Shown piece by piece: positions 8,346 through 16,783 of a stretch of 64,000 nucleotides of DNA. Both the position numbers and the translations under genes were made by a program. Positions within the stretch are counted from its first letter, which is position 1. Every line of letters starts with the position of its first letter. The notes below the pieces were generated by a model that worked only from the letters and a program-made list of their open reading frames with translations, ran no database searches and was not told the DNA's origin. Source of the stretch: Chlorogloeopsis sp. ULAP01 (lineage in GTDB: Bacteria > Cyanobacteriota > Cyanobacteriia > Cyanobacteriales > Nostocaceae); NCBI RefSeq assembly GCF_030381805.1, contig NZ_JAUDRH010000006.1, forward strand, positions 186,001 to 250,000. The letters run 5' to 3'.

Positions 8346-9414
8346 TATTAAAATCCTCTAAATTGAAACACTATTTTTCCCTAGAAAAATCAATTAATTT
8401 GGTATATTAATATTGTTCTTATTGAAAAATAGGCAAAACGCCACACTTAATCGTTACTACATCAAATCACCATATCTAAATCTAAATTTTATAAAGCAAC
8501 CAATAATTCATAGCTATACGGTTCTGATGTAATCGCGTATTTTAGTATTTATCAAATATCAACCTATCAATCAACTCTTATGCAACAATCAAGTTGATAT
8601 TTACTAGCAGTTTTTGATATATACACAGATATACATTCAGCTTAGTTTTTCAAATAGATCACCAGGATAAATTTGTTCATACAAAGCTAAAGTGCCAATT
8701 TAGAAATGTCAATGCTCTGTGTTAATCTTTAATTTTTCTTACCAATAAAGATTAATAGACCTAAAAGTTAAATATTCAGGTTTTTATACATTATTATGTT
8801 TGACAATTTTTGTGTAATATTTTTAGCCAGTAATTTCTATTACCAAGTACGATAAGTGTATGTATATACTTGTTTTATATGTGTTAATAAAATCACTATA
8901 TTTAGAATAAATTTAGGCATTATATTTTAACAACGTTGCTAAATAATCGATGCTATGGGCTATACAGGCAAAATTTAAATCAGAGTAATTAGTAAAAATA
9001 AGTAATTAAATTGTTAAATACTTATTCAGTACACTTTTTATACTCATCTTAAACTAACTACCTACTAGCAAAGTTGGTTTGTATAGTATAGCTACCAGTA
9101 AAGTTATAAAAATTTCATTACACTATACTAAAATGTGTTACATGTGTATAAAATTTTCAAAAAGTCTTAAATACTATTACTTAAAAATCTTGCTTGCTTT
9201 GCTAGCTTCAATTAAAGATTTGGTAAAGTGAGCGATATTTTAGCGATCGCAAATTGGTTTAATTTTACAACTAAATTGTCTATTGTCAGTCCAGTAGGGT
9301 GCTTGAAAGCAGTGCGTTACGCATCGCATGATTTTGGTGTACGGCTAATTTTCATTCTCTTCAACTCTCAAATCTTTGCATAGCCGTAACCCATTCAGAA
9401 TTCTAAGTTCCCGC
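8346..9414. other. A/T-rich intergenic region of about 1 kb
   Basis: No convincing coding frame is present on either strand. The only recognisable items are near the right end: a 'cagtccagtagggtg...gtgcgttacgc' repeat at about 9288-9325 and a 49-bp inverted-end repeat at 9340-9388. The rest is a long A/T-rich leader upstream of the Wzc-like gene. Confidence 0.55.
9340..9388. repeat. 49-bp inverted-end repeat, copy 2 (intact)
   Basis: Starts TACGGCTA and ends TAGCCGTA, exact 8-bp inverted ends. Length and the core CTCTCAAATC match copies at 1045-1228 (after removing its insert) and 41867-41915. Confidence 0.75.
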
Positions 9415-10386
9415 TCAACCTGATTTTGATAAAGTCATTTCATTTAACTCAACATCACGTCGTCTAGGAATTTCATAACTCATAAAATCGTAAGCCATAT
9501 TTGTATTGGGAAAGATAGCACGGGCTTCCTGAAGTAGATCCCCTAACTCTATAGAATTTCCAGGAGCATAGCGGGGACTAAAATGAGTCATGAGCAAATG
9601 ATGCGCTCCTGCGGCTAAAGCTGTTTGCGCTGCCATTGTAGATGTAGAGTGCAGACGCTGAAAAGCTAGTTCTGCGTCTTGATGAGAAAAAGTTGCTTCG
9701 TGAATTAATACATCTGCATCCTGTGCTAATTCCACTGCATTCTCACAATAAATTGTGTCTGTGCAATAAGCGATTTTACGTCCGATTTCGGTAGGCCCAC
9801 AAAATTGAGCACCATGAAAAACCCGCCCATCAGGTAGCGTTACCGTTTCACCACGTTTGAGTTGACCGTAAACACGACCGGGTGGAATTTGCATTTCCTT
9901 GGCTTTTTCGATATCAAAGCGTCCTGGACGATCCTTTTCAGCCACACGATAACCGAAGGTTGTAACGCGGTGATGTAAAGGAGCGCAGGTAACAATAAAT
10001 TCATCGTCTTCGTAAACTACCCCAGGACGAATAGCGTGAACTTTTACAGGGTAGGAGAAGTGGGTGTGAGAATAACGTAGAGATGACTGTAAGTATTCGT
10101 TTAGTCCAGGCGGCCCATAAATGTCAATGCGTTCCACATTACCTGCCAAGCCGCAACTTGCAAGCAAACCCATCAAGCCAAAGATGTGATCGCCGTGCAT
10201 ATGGGTGATAAAAATTCGGGAGAGTTGGCTACTTTTAAGATCGCTTCGTAAAAGCTGGTGCTGAGTACCTTCGCCACAATCAAATAACCACACCTCTGCT
10301 CGTTGTGGTAATCTCAGGGCGACACTAGAAACATTGCGTGATCGCGTTGGTACACCGGAACTCGTCCCTAAGAATGTTATCTGCAC
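9415..10386 (-). CDS. rnz: Ribonuclease Z (tRNA 3-prime processing endonuclease)
   Basis: A 323-residue metallo-beta-lactamase-fold nuclease that removes the 3-prime trailer of tRNA precursors. The zinc motif THMHGDH is at residues 61-67. Other ligands are in CAPLHHRVTTFGYR, CTDT and HEATF (the AxDxxxHEATF region). A flexible-arm segment with the PPGRVYGQLKRGE pattern clamps tRNA in the long bacterial form. The N-terminus MQITFLGTSSGVPT begins directly at the first beta strand, so the ATG at 10386 is right. Length fits the family. It is followed on the same strand by no close gene; the acidic small protein gene lies 122 bp upstream. Confidence 0.95.
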   Translation of the reverse strand: MQITFLGTSSGVPTRSRNVSSVALRLPQRAEVWLFDCGEGTQHQLLRSDLKSSQLSRIFITHMHGDHIFGLMGLLASCGLAGNVERIDIYGPPGLNEYLQSSLRYSHTHFSYPVKVHAIRPGVVYEDDEFIVTCAPLHHRVTTFGYRVAEKDRPGRFDIEKAKEMQIPPGRVYGQLKRGETVTLPDGRVFHGAQFCGPTEIGRKIAYCTDTIYCENAVELAQDADVLIHEATFSHQDAELAFQRLHSTSTMAAQTALAAGAHHLLMTHFSPRYAPGNSIELGDLLQEARAIFPNTNMAYDFMSYEIPRRRDVELNEMTLSKSG

Positions 10387-10508
10387 AGCGTTAAGTTTGC
10401 CTCCGTCTCACTTAAAAAATTGCGCTCTATTTTATATAGTGGCACGGAAGCTAGAAAAATACTCTCTCGGCGAATGGGGGAACAGGGAACGGGGAACAGT
10501 AATTTTCG

Positions 10509-10727
10509 CTAGTCTTTAGTGAAACCAACGATTTCATCACTCGGTTCATCAAGCATTTCTGGTACTACAGCCTGATTATTTTTAAGTTCATCTGGCGGCA
10601 AATCTCGTAATACATCATCCATTTTCGGAGGATGTTTAATCTTGTCCAGCATTTCGGGGCTAAGTTGAGTTTCATCACCCTGTGGATTAGTCTTTTCGGC
10701 TTGATTGGGAACAGTTTCCTTATTCAT
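10509..10727 (-). CDS. Small acidic hypothetical protein (72 aa)
   Basis: A 72-residue hydrophilic protein rich in Pro, Glu and Asp, with no signal peptide or membrane segment and probably largely disordered. I chose the ATG at 10727 (MNKETVPNQ) because TTGGAGA precedes it at suitable distance; an in-frame TTG 21 nt upstream would swallow that site. The repeated phrases SPEMLDKIK and VPEMLDEPS suggest a small internal repeat. It lies upstream of rnz on the same strand and diverges from the transglutaminase-like gene. I do not recognise a function. Confidence 0.65.
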   Translation of the reverse strand: MNKETVPNQAEKTNPQGDETQLSPEMLDKIKHPPKMDDVLRDLPPDELKNNQAVVPEMLDEPSDEIVGFTKD

Positions 10728-10843
10728 GGCTATTTCTCCAACTAACAAGCCAAGCTTAAAAAATACTATTCTTTGCTACACACTATCTTAGGACTGAGAT
10801 AATCATCAAAGGCAGTAGACCAACTGGTGACACACTACTAATA

Positions 10844-11446
10844 ATGAACAGCATGGAAGAATATTTGCAAGCAACTGAAGTGATTGACTGGCAACATCCT
10901 ACTGTTTTGGAACTTGCGAAAAAAATTGCATTCAAACATCAAACATTGGAAGCGATCGCCAAAGCTTGTTTTGAGTGGGTGCGAGATGAAATTTACCATA
11001 GCTGCGACTACCAAATGAATCCTGTAACTTGTCGAGCGTCCGATGTACTCAAATACAAAACAGGTTATTGCTTCGCCAAAAGTCATTTGTTAGCGGCACT
11101 ACTCAGAGCAAATAACATTCCAACAGGCTTTTGCTATCAGAGATTGAGCATCTATGATAACGGTGAACCCTATTGTTTACATGGTTTTAATGCAGTTTAT
11201 TTACCTGAAATCGGTTGGTATCGTGTTGATGCTAGAGGGAATCGTAGCGGTATTGATGCTCAATTTATTCCCCCGAAAGAACAGCTTGCTTATAAAACTC
11301 AATTGCCAGGAGAAGCTGAATTTAAAAATATTTTATCAGAGCCACTCCCACTAGTTGTAGCGGCTTTAAAAGGTTCTGCTATCTGGGATGATTTGCTGTT
11401 AAATCTGCCAGATATTTCTGTGGAATTGTTTAAAACTATGGTCTAG
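10844..11446 (+). CDS. Transglutaminase-like cysteine protease-fold protein
   Basis: A 200-residue cytosolic protein of the transglutaminase-like superfamily. The catalytic triad is visible in order: Cys76 in KTGYCFAKSHLLAALLR, His113 in CLHGFNAVYL, and Asp129 in WYRVDARGN. The family acts on peptide or amide bonds, often as a protease; the true substrate here cannot be told. No signal peptide is present. The start could be the ATG at 10844 or an in-frame ATG three codons later. It is a single gene, divergent from the small acidic protein, followed by 400 bp before gyrA. Confidence 0.85.
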   Translation: MNSMEEYLQATEVIDWQHPTVLELAKKIAFKHQTLEAIAKACFEWVRDEIYHSCDYQMNPVTCRASDVLKYKTGYCFAKSHLLAALLRANNIPTGFCYQRLSIYDNGEPYCLHGFNAVYLPEIGWYRVDARGNRSGIDAQFIPPKEQLAYKTQLPGEAEFKNILSEPLPLVVAALKGSAIWDDLLLNLPDISVELFKTMV

Positions 11447-11853
11447 TTTTGTAATTGTAGATATTTATTTATCCAAAATTTACTTAAGCAATAGTAGTTA
11501 GTAGTCAGCATATTTTACATTCTGTATTTTAGCTTCTGTATCTTGATGATTCTCTTTTTTGTAATATTCTGTATTCTCAATAATAAGTTCTTCAACAGAA
11601 ATAATTTGTTTTTATTAACTTAATTTTTATAGTTATTTATGACCTCTTTAAAAACAACTTTTTTGAAGAGATTTATTAGTTATTCTTTTTCAGGCACTTG
11701 ACAAAGTTTTAGACTTTTCAATGTCACCCAGAAAAAGACAAGATGTGCTAAAATCGTAACAAATTATGGCAATTATTCAGGATTATTTGGGAATAATTTT
11801 GCTTGTTTTCGCTTTAATTGCTGAAACTAATCGTTCTTGGAGTATTTTAGGTT
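11447..11853. other. Intergenic region before gyrA
   Basis: About 400 bp, A/T-rich, with no supported gene. It must contain the gyrA promoter; TAAAAT at about 11749 is a reasonable minus-10 candidate but no clear partner box is seen. Confidence 0.4.
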
Positions 11854-14436
11854 ATGGCAACCTCTCAGGAGAGGATTATCCCCACGGATATACGGAACGA
11901 AATGTCCAGGTCTTATCTGGAATACGCGATGAGCGTAATTGTGGGTCGGGCGCTGCCAGATGCCAGGGATGGTCTGAAACCTGTACATAGGCGGATTCTC
12001 TACGCTATGCACGAGTTGGGGTTGACCTCAGACCGCCCCTTCCGTAAATGCGCGCGTGTAGTAGGGGAAGTTCTTGGTAAATATCATCCTCACGGCGACA
12101 CGGCTGTGTACGATGCCTTGGTGCGGATGGCGCAGAATTTTTCTATGCGATCGCCCTTAATCGCAGGACATGGCAACTTTGGCTCCGTAGATAACGATCC
12201 ACCTGCGGCAATGCGTTACACCGAATGCCGCTTGGAAGCTTTGACTAGCGACGCTCTTCTGCAAGATATCGAGTCGGAAACCGTAGACTTTGTTAATAAC
12301 TTCGACGGTTCTCAGCAAGAACCAACTGTCCTACCAGCAAGGGTTCCGCAGTTATTGTTAAACGGTTCTTCTGGAATTGCCGTGGGGATGGCAACCAACA
12401 TTCCACCCCACAATTTAGGCGAATTGATAGATGGGTTGGTAGCACTGATTGGTAATCCGGAAATAACCGATACCCAATTAATGCAGTATGTTCACGGGCC
12501 AGACTTTCCCACCGGCGGACAAATTCTTGGTACTGCGGCAATTAGAGAAGCTTTCACCACAGGGCGCGGCTCCATCACCATGCGTGGTGTCGCAAACATT
12601 GAAACAATCCAACAGCGAGGACGCCCGGAACGAGAAGCGATCATAATTACCGAATTACCTTATCAAACTAACAAGGCAGCGTTGATTGAGAAAATTGCCG
12701 AGTTAGTAAATGAAAAGAGAATTGAAGGCATAGCAGATATTCGGGATGAAAGCGATCGCGATGGGATGCGAATAGTCATTGAACTCAAGCGCGATGCCTA
12801 TCCCAAAGTAGTGCTCAACAACCTTTATAAACAAACACCACTACAAGCCAACTTTGGGGCGAATATGCTGGCGTTGGTAAATGGCGAACCCCAAATACTG
12901 ACGCTGAAAAACTTTTTACAAGTGTTTCTGGATTTTCGGATCGAATCGATTACCAGACGCACGCAGTATGAGTTGCGCAAAGCTGAGGAACGCGATCATA
13001 TTTTGCAAGGATTATTGATTGCCCTTGCCCATCTTGATGCAATTATTGCCCTCATTCGTCATGCCGCCGACACACCCTCGGCAAAGGGAGAGTTAATCAC
13101 GACTTACGGACTTTCAGAAGCACAAGCTGATGCCATCTTACAGATGCAACTGCGACGGTTAACTGCCCTAGAAGCTGATAAAATTCGTCACGAACACGAA
13201 GAATTACAAGCGCAGATTGCTGACTTAAACGATATTTTGGCGCGGCGGGAACGGGTGCTGCATATTATCGAAACCGAAGTCAAGCAAATTAGAGAAAAAC
13301 ACGCTACTCCACGCCGCACCGTAATCATGCATGGCGAAGGAGAGTTAGAAGACACAGATTTAATTGCCAATGAAAAAGCTGTAATTTTGTTGACTGAGCA
13401 AGGTTACATTAAACGTATGCCAGTTAACACCTTTGAGGCACAAAGCCGTGCGACTAGAGGTAAAGCCGCAGCCAAGGTAAAAGAGGATGATGGTGTTGAG
13501 CATTTCTTGACTTGCTGCGATCACGACAGCCTACTATTTTTTAGTGAACGTGGCGTTGTCTACTGTCTGAAAGCTTATCAACTTCCCATTGGTTCCCGTA
13601 CCAGTCGTGGTACGCCAATTGTACAGATGCTACCCATTCCTAAAGAGGAAAAAATCACTTCGATCGTACCCGTGAGTGAGTTTACTAGCGATGAATATCT
13701 AGTTATGCTCACCAAAGGCGGTAACATCAAGAAAACTGACTTAACAGCTTTTAGTCATATTCGTGCCAATGGGTTAATTGCCATTTCTCTAGAAGAAGGC
13801 GATCAACTGCGCTGGGTAAGGCGGGCAAGAGTGGAAGATAGTGTACTGATTGGTTCGCGGCAAGGTATGGCAATTCATTTTCGCTGCGATCATGAACAAT
13901 TGCGTCCTTTAGGTCGCGCTACCCGTGGTGTAAAATCCATGAAACTACGGGCTGGTGATGAACTAGTGGGTATGGATATTCTCCCTGCTGCTGTTCTTGA
14001 CAATTTAGCCCCAATTTCAGAAGCAGAAATCGAAGAAATCGAAACCGAAGAAATCGAAAATGAGGAATCCGCAGAAGTACCAGGCAATGGTTATCACGGC
14101 CCTTGGGTGCTAGTAATTACAATGGGAGGATACGGTAAGCGTGTACCAGTAGCTCAGTTCCGCTTGCAAAATCGTGCCGGTCAAGGTTTAATGGCAACCA
14201 AGTTCAAAAACAGGAAAATCAAAGACCAACTAGCTACATTACACATCGTCAATAACGATGATGAAATCATGATGGTCACTAGTCGCGGTATTATCATTCG
14301 GCAGGCAGTTAATGCCATTTCTGTCCAATCGCGTTCTGCGACTGGGGTACGCGTACAACGTTTAGACGAAGATGACGTAATTACAGGAGTTGCAATAGTT
14401 CCTCCTGATTCTGGTGATGCGGCAGAAGCAGAGTAA
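11854..14436 (+). CDS. gyrA: DNA gyrase subunit A
   Basis: The 860-residue breakage-reunion subunit of type IIA topoisomerase, which with GyrB introduces negative supercoils. The active tyrosine is Tyr122 in AAMRYTECR, the same number as in E. coli. The quinolone region HPHGDTAVYD has Thr83 where E. coli has Ser83, with Asp87 conserved. The C-terminal beta-pinwheel begins near residue 500. A GyrA-box-like QSRATRGK favours GyrA over ParC, although the sequence departs from the classic QRRGGKG. An acidic insert (SEAEIEEIETEEIENEESAE, about 726-745) sits between blades. The ATG at 11854 starts just before the conserved IIPTDIRNEMSRSYLEYAMS. Its 3-prime end runs directly into the lnt leader. Confidence 0.92.
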   Translation: MATSQERIIPTDIRNEMSRSYLEYAMSVIVGRALPDARDGLKPVHRRILYAMHELGLTSDRPFRKCARVVGEVLGKYHPHGDTAVYDALVRMAQNFSMRSPLIAGHGNFGSVDNDPPAAMRYTECRLEALTSDALLQDIESETVDFVNNFDGSQQEPTVLPARVPQLLLNGSSGIAVGMATNIPPHNLGELIDGLVALIGNPEITDTQLMQYVHGPDFPTGGQILGTAAIREAFTTGRGSITMRGVANIETIQQRGRPEREAIIITELPYQTNKAALIEKIAELVNEKRIEGIADIRDESDRDGMRIVIELKRDAYPKVVLNNLYKQTPLQANFGANMLALVNGEPQILTLKNFLQVFLDFRIESITRRTQYELRKAEERDHILQGLLIALAHLDAIIALIRHAADTPSAKGELITTYGLSEAQADAILQMQLRRLTALEADKIRHEHEELQAQIADLNDILARRERVLHIIETEVKQIREKHATPRRTVIMHGEGELEDTDLIANEKAVILLTEQGYIKRMPVNTFEAQSRATRGKAAAKVKEDDGVEHFLTCCDHDSLLFFSERGVVYCLKAYQLPIGSRTSRGTPIVQMLPIPKEEKITSIVPVSEFTSDEYLVMLTKGGNIKKTDLTAFSHIRANGLIAISLEEGDQLRWVRRARVEDSVLIGSRQGMAIHFRCDHEQLRPLGRATRGVKSMKLRAGDELVGMDILPAAVLDNLAPISEAEIEEIETEEIENEESAEVPGNGYHGPWVLVITMGGYGKRVPVAQFRLQNRAGQGLMATKFKNRKIKDQLATLHIVNNDDEIMMVTSRGIIIRQAVNAISVQSRSATGVRVQRLDEDDVITGVAIVPPDSGDAAEAE

Positions 14437-14440
14437 AAAA

Positions 14441-14509
14441 GGACAGGGGGAAATAAGAGGACGCGGAGACGCGGAGACAAACAGACGCGGAGAAAGAAGT
14501 CTCCGCGTT
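14441..14509 (+). repeat. Repeat between gyrA and lnt (acgcggaga units)
   Basis: The units 'acgcggagacgcggagacaaacagacgcggagaaagaagtctccgcg' form an imperfect palindrome ending directly before the lnt ATG. The open frame continues upstream through it, but the translation (RGRGDAETNRRGERS) is repeat-derived, so I exclude it from lnt. Confidence 0.55.
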
Positions 14510-16183
14510 ATGATTGTCTTTGCAAGCGGTATTTTAATGGGGCTTACCGTTGCACCTGTAAACGCCTGGTTTCTAGCTTGGTTTGCCCTTGCTCCCTTGT
14601 GGGTGTTAGTTGTTAGTTCTGCACAAAGAAAAAACCAATCTCCTCCCCTCTCCCCCTCTCCCCACGCCAGGTGCTACAACGGAGGGAACCTCCGCAACGC
14701 ACTGGCTCCTCTCCCCCTCCTTTCCCTTGCCTGGGGTATTGCTTATCACGGTATGGCCTTATCTTGGATTACGGGCATTCACCCGATGACGTGGATGGGG
14801 GTTCCTTGGTTGGCAAGCCTGGGAATTGCCCTTTTCTGCTGGATATTTATTACTCTTTGGGGAGCAGTATTAGTTACACTATGGGCTACTTGTTTCTCAT
14901 GGATTGTGTCACAAGAAGGCAGAAGGCAGAATGCAGAGAGAAGTTTGATCGGAGGAAACCTCCGTTCAAAGCTTCGGAGAGACAGAAGGAATATTCTAAA
15001 TTTTCCTCTCATGCGCGTTCTCATTGGCACAGCCCTTTGGTGCGGTTTAGAAGCGCTTTGGAGTGCCGGGCCATTGTGGTGGAGTTCTATTTCTTACACA
15101 CAAAGTCCGCATAATCTTGTAATTTTACATCTTGGTCAACTTGCCGGGCCTAGTGCTGTCACAGCAGCAATTGTCGCAGTGAATGGCTTGATTGCAGAAG
15201 CTTGGATAAACCGCAAAGACGCGAAGAATTCTTTGTGTTCTTCGTGTCCTTTGTGGTTCGTTTATTTAGGATCTGCCACTACACTACTAATTACCTTGCA
15301 CCTCATTGGTTTTAGCTTATACACTCGCCCTCTGATTCAACCGCCACAAGCAGCATTGCAAGTGGGGATTATTCAAGGCAACATTCCCAACCAAATCAAG
15401 CTTTACCCAGAAGGATTGCGTCGCGCGATCGCAGGCTACACTAGCGGATATCTGACTTTAGCAGATAAGGGTGTGGATGCAGTGCTAACGCCAGAAGGAG
15501 CTTTGCCTTTTTTTCAGCGTGAGATTATGCGTGGCTCTTTGGTAGCAGCAGTGCAAGAAAAAGGTATTGTGGCTTGGATTGGTGGCTTTGGAGAACGGGG
15601 AAGTAGCTATACAAATAGTTTATTTACTGTCACAGGTGACGGTAAGATTTTTAGCCGTTATGACAAGTCAAAGTTAGTACCAATTGGCGAATATGTCCCG
15701 TTTGAGGAATTCTTAGGCAGTATAATTAGTCGATTATCACCCCTAGATGAACATCAGGTTCCAGGTTCACCAAATCAAGTATTTGACACGCCTTTTGGTA
15801 GAGCGATCGTTGGTATTTGTTACGAATCTGCTTTTTCTGATTTATTCCGTCGTCAAGCTGCTGCGGGTGGACAGTTTATACTCAGTCCTTCTAACGATGC
15901 TCACTACAGCGCCTCCATGCCAGCCCAACATCATGCTCAAGATATCATGCGGGCAATTGAAACTGATAGGTGGGCGGTTCGAGCGACAAATACAGGGTAT
16001 TCGGCTTTTGTAGATCCCCACGGCAGAACTTTGTGGATATCTGGACATAATACCTATGAAATTCATGCCGAGACAATTTACCGACGACAAACACAAACTT
16101 TGTACGTGCGTTGGGGTGACTGGCTGACACCATTACTATTGGTATTGGCTGGAGGAATTTGGTTAGTCAATTTGCTAATTTGA
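14510..16183 (+). CDS. lnt: Apolipoprotein N-acyltransferase, with three in-frame repeat insertions
   Basis: Lnt adds the third acyl chain to lipoproteins in the inner membrane. The 557-residue form from ATG 14510 has N-terminal membrane helices and a periplasmic nitrilase-fold domain. The triad is Glu329 (LTPEGALPF), a lysine near 386 (YDKSKLVPIGEYVP) and Cys437 (GICYESAFSD). It is some 40-50 residues longer than usual. The excess falls in three charged, low-complexity segments at about residues 40-66, 134-164 and 233-250, each coded by a known type of cyanobacterial intergenic repeat (see the repeats at 14630, 14911 and 15208). All lie in the N-terminal part, apparently in loops between helices, and the frame stays open, so the enzyme is probably functional. 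Confidence 0.88.
   Translation: MIVFASGILMGLTVAPVNAWFLAWFALAPLWVLVVSSAQRKNQSPPLSPSPHARCYNGGNLRNALAPLPLLSLAWGIAYHGMALSWITGIHPMTWMGVPWLASLGIALFCWIFITLWGAVLVTLWATCFSWIVSQEGRRQNAERSLIGGNLRSKLRRDRRNILNFPLMRVLIGTALWCGLEALWSAGPLWWSSISYTQSPHNLVILHLGQLAGPSAVTAAIVAVNGLIAEAWINRKDAKNSLCSSCPLWFVYLGSATTLLITLHLIGFSLYTRPLIQPPQAALQVGIIQGNIPNQIKLYPEGLRRAIAGYTSGYLTLADKGVDAVLTPEGALPFFQREIMRGSLVAAVQEKGIVAWIGGFGERGSSYTNSLFTVTGDGKIFSRYDKSKLVPIGEYVPFEEFLGSIISRLSPLDEHQVPGSPNQVFDTPFGRAIVGICYESAFSDLFRRQAAAGGQFILSPSNDAHYSASMPAQHHAQDIMRAIETDRWAVRATNTGYSAFVDPHGRTLWISGHNTYEIHAETIYRRQTQTLYVRWGDWLTPLLLVLAGGIWLVNLLI
14630..14706 (+). repeat. Repeat insertion 1 inside lnt
   Basis: A C/T-rich tract (cctcccctctccccctctcccc) followed by the hairpin CGGAGG-GAA-CCTCCG (14680-14694). 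Both are typical intergenic cyanobacterial repeats, here translated in frame as SPPLSPSPHARCYNGGNLRN. Confidence 0.65.
14911..15000 (+). repeat. Repeat insertion 2 inside lnt
   Basis: An 'agaaggcagaaggcagaatgcagag' tract followed by the hairpin CGGAGG-AAA-CCTCCG (14950-14964), the second copy of this hairpin within lnt. It is translated in frame as a highly charged segment rich in Arg and Glu. Confidence 0.65.
15208..15258 (+). repeat. Repeat insertion 3 inside lnt
   Basis: The stretch 'aaccgcaaagacgcgaag...cttcgtgtcctttgtggtt' is an imperfect palindrome of the kind usually found between cyanobacterial genes. In frame it reads NRKDAKNSLCSSCPLWF. Confidence 0.6.
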
Positions 16184-16184
16184 G

Positions 16185-16772
16185 TTAATCATTAGCTATG
16201 GATCGTTTTGGATCTCTCACGCAAGAAGTAGGGCCACCAGAATCAGGGTAAATTGCTAAAGTGTGATATTCTGGAACACCATCACTGTAAAGAATTCGGA
16301 AGGTATACAATTTGTTTTGCCCTTGCTGTTCAGTAACTACTGTTAAAAGTGTATTTTCAGCGCTAGGGATGCCAGGAATTTTTAGTTTTTTAATCCGCCT
16401 GAGTTGAATAACATTTGCTCCTGAATTCTTGCAGTCTCCTACATTAGCGTTGGGTTGTGAACCGAACTGCATACACATCGGCCCATCAAAATCCATAATT
16501 ACTTGTGTTGGATCGTTTAACCAAACTTTTTTAATTACTTCTCTAGCAGGAATAAAGCTTAAATTTGTTCCTTGCTGATAGGAAACAGTGATTGTAGGCA
16601 CTGCTCCTCCCAAACCCTGTGCTTGGCAAGAAAACATCGAACGCAGAACGGCGTTATTAGCTAAAGCACGACTTGCCAGTAGTAAGATTGCTGCCGAGAA
16701 ACTCAGGGAAGCTAAATGTAGAAAATAAGAGCTACCTGGAATACGAGCTATGAAGTTGATCTTATGTTTCAT
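16185..16772 (-). CDS. VirB9/TrbG-like secreted protein of a T4SS-like operon
   Basis: A 195-residue protein with a hydrophobic N-terminal export signal (about residues 14-38, ending near ALANN). The mature part has a beta-rich pattern: TITVSYQQGTNLSFI, EVIKKVWLNDPTQVIMDFDG, NVIQLRRIKKLKI, then NTLLTVVTEQQGQNKLYTFRI. This follows the order seen in the N-terminal domain of VirB9/TrbG/TraK proteins (start-strand, glycine-rich turn, I-x-x-V-x-L, TxLxVVT, Y-x-F-x-I). It lacks a full C-terminal VirB9 domain. It is last in the operon, 11 bp after the VirB10-like gene, matching the usual VirB9-VirB10 partnership. It ends 2 bp from the convergent lnt stop. The family assignment is an inference. Confidence 0.6.
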   Translation of the reverse strand: MKHKINFIARIPGSSYFLHLASLSFSAAILLLASRALANNAVLRSMFSCQAQGLGGAVPTITVSYQQGTNLSFIPAREVIKKVWLNDPTQVIMDFDGPMCMQFGSQPNANVGDCKNSGANVIQLRRIKKLKIPGIPSAENTLLTVVTEQQGQNKLYTFRILYSDGVPEYHTLAIYPDSGGPTSCVRDPKRSIAND

Positions 16773-16783
16773 GGCGGCAGATT

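Noticed and set aside
11766..11990. Open frame overlapping the gyrA start
   Set aside because: It runs in another frame over the conserved gyrA N-terminus; a shadow.
14414..14509. N-terminal extension of Lnt overlapping gyrA
   Set aside because: Repeat-coded charged segment with no membrane helix; the first helix starts at ATG 14510.
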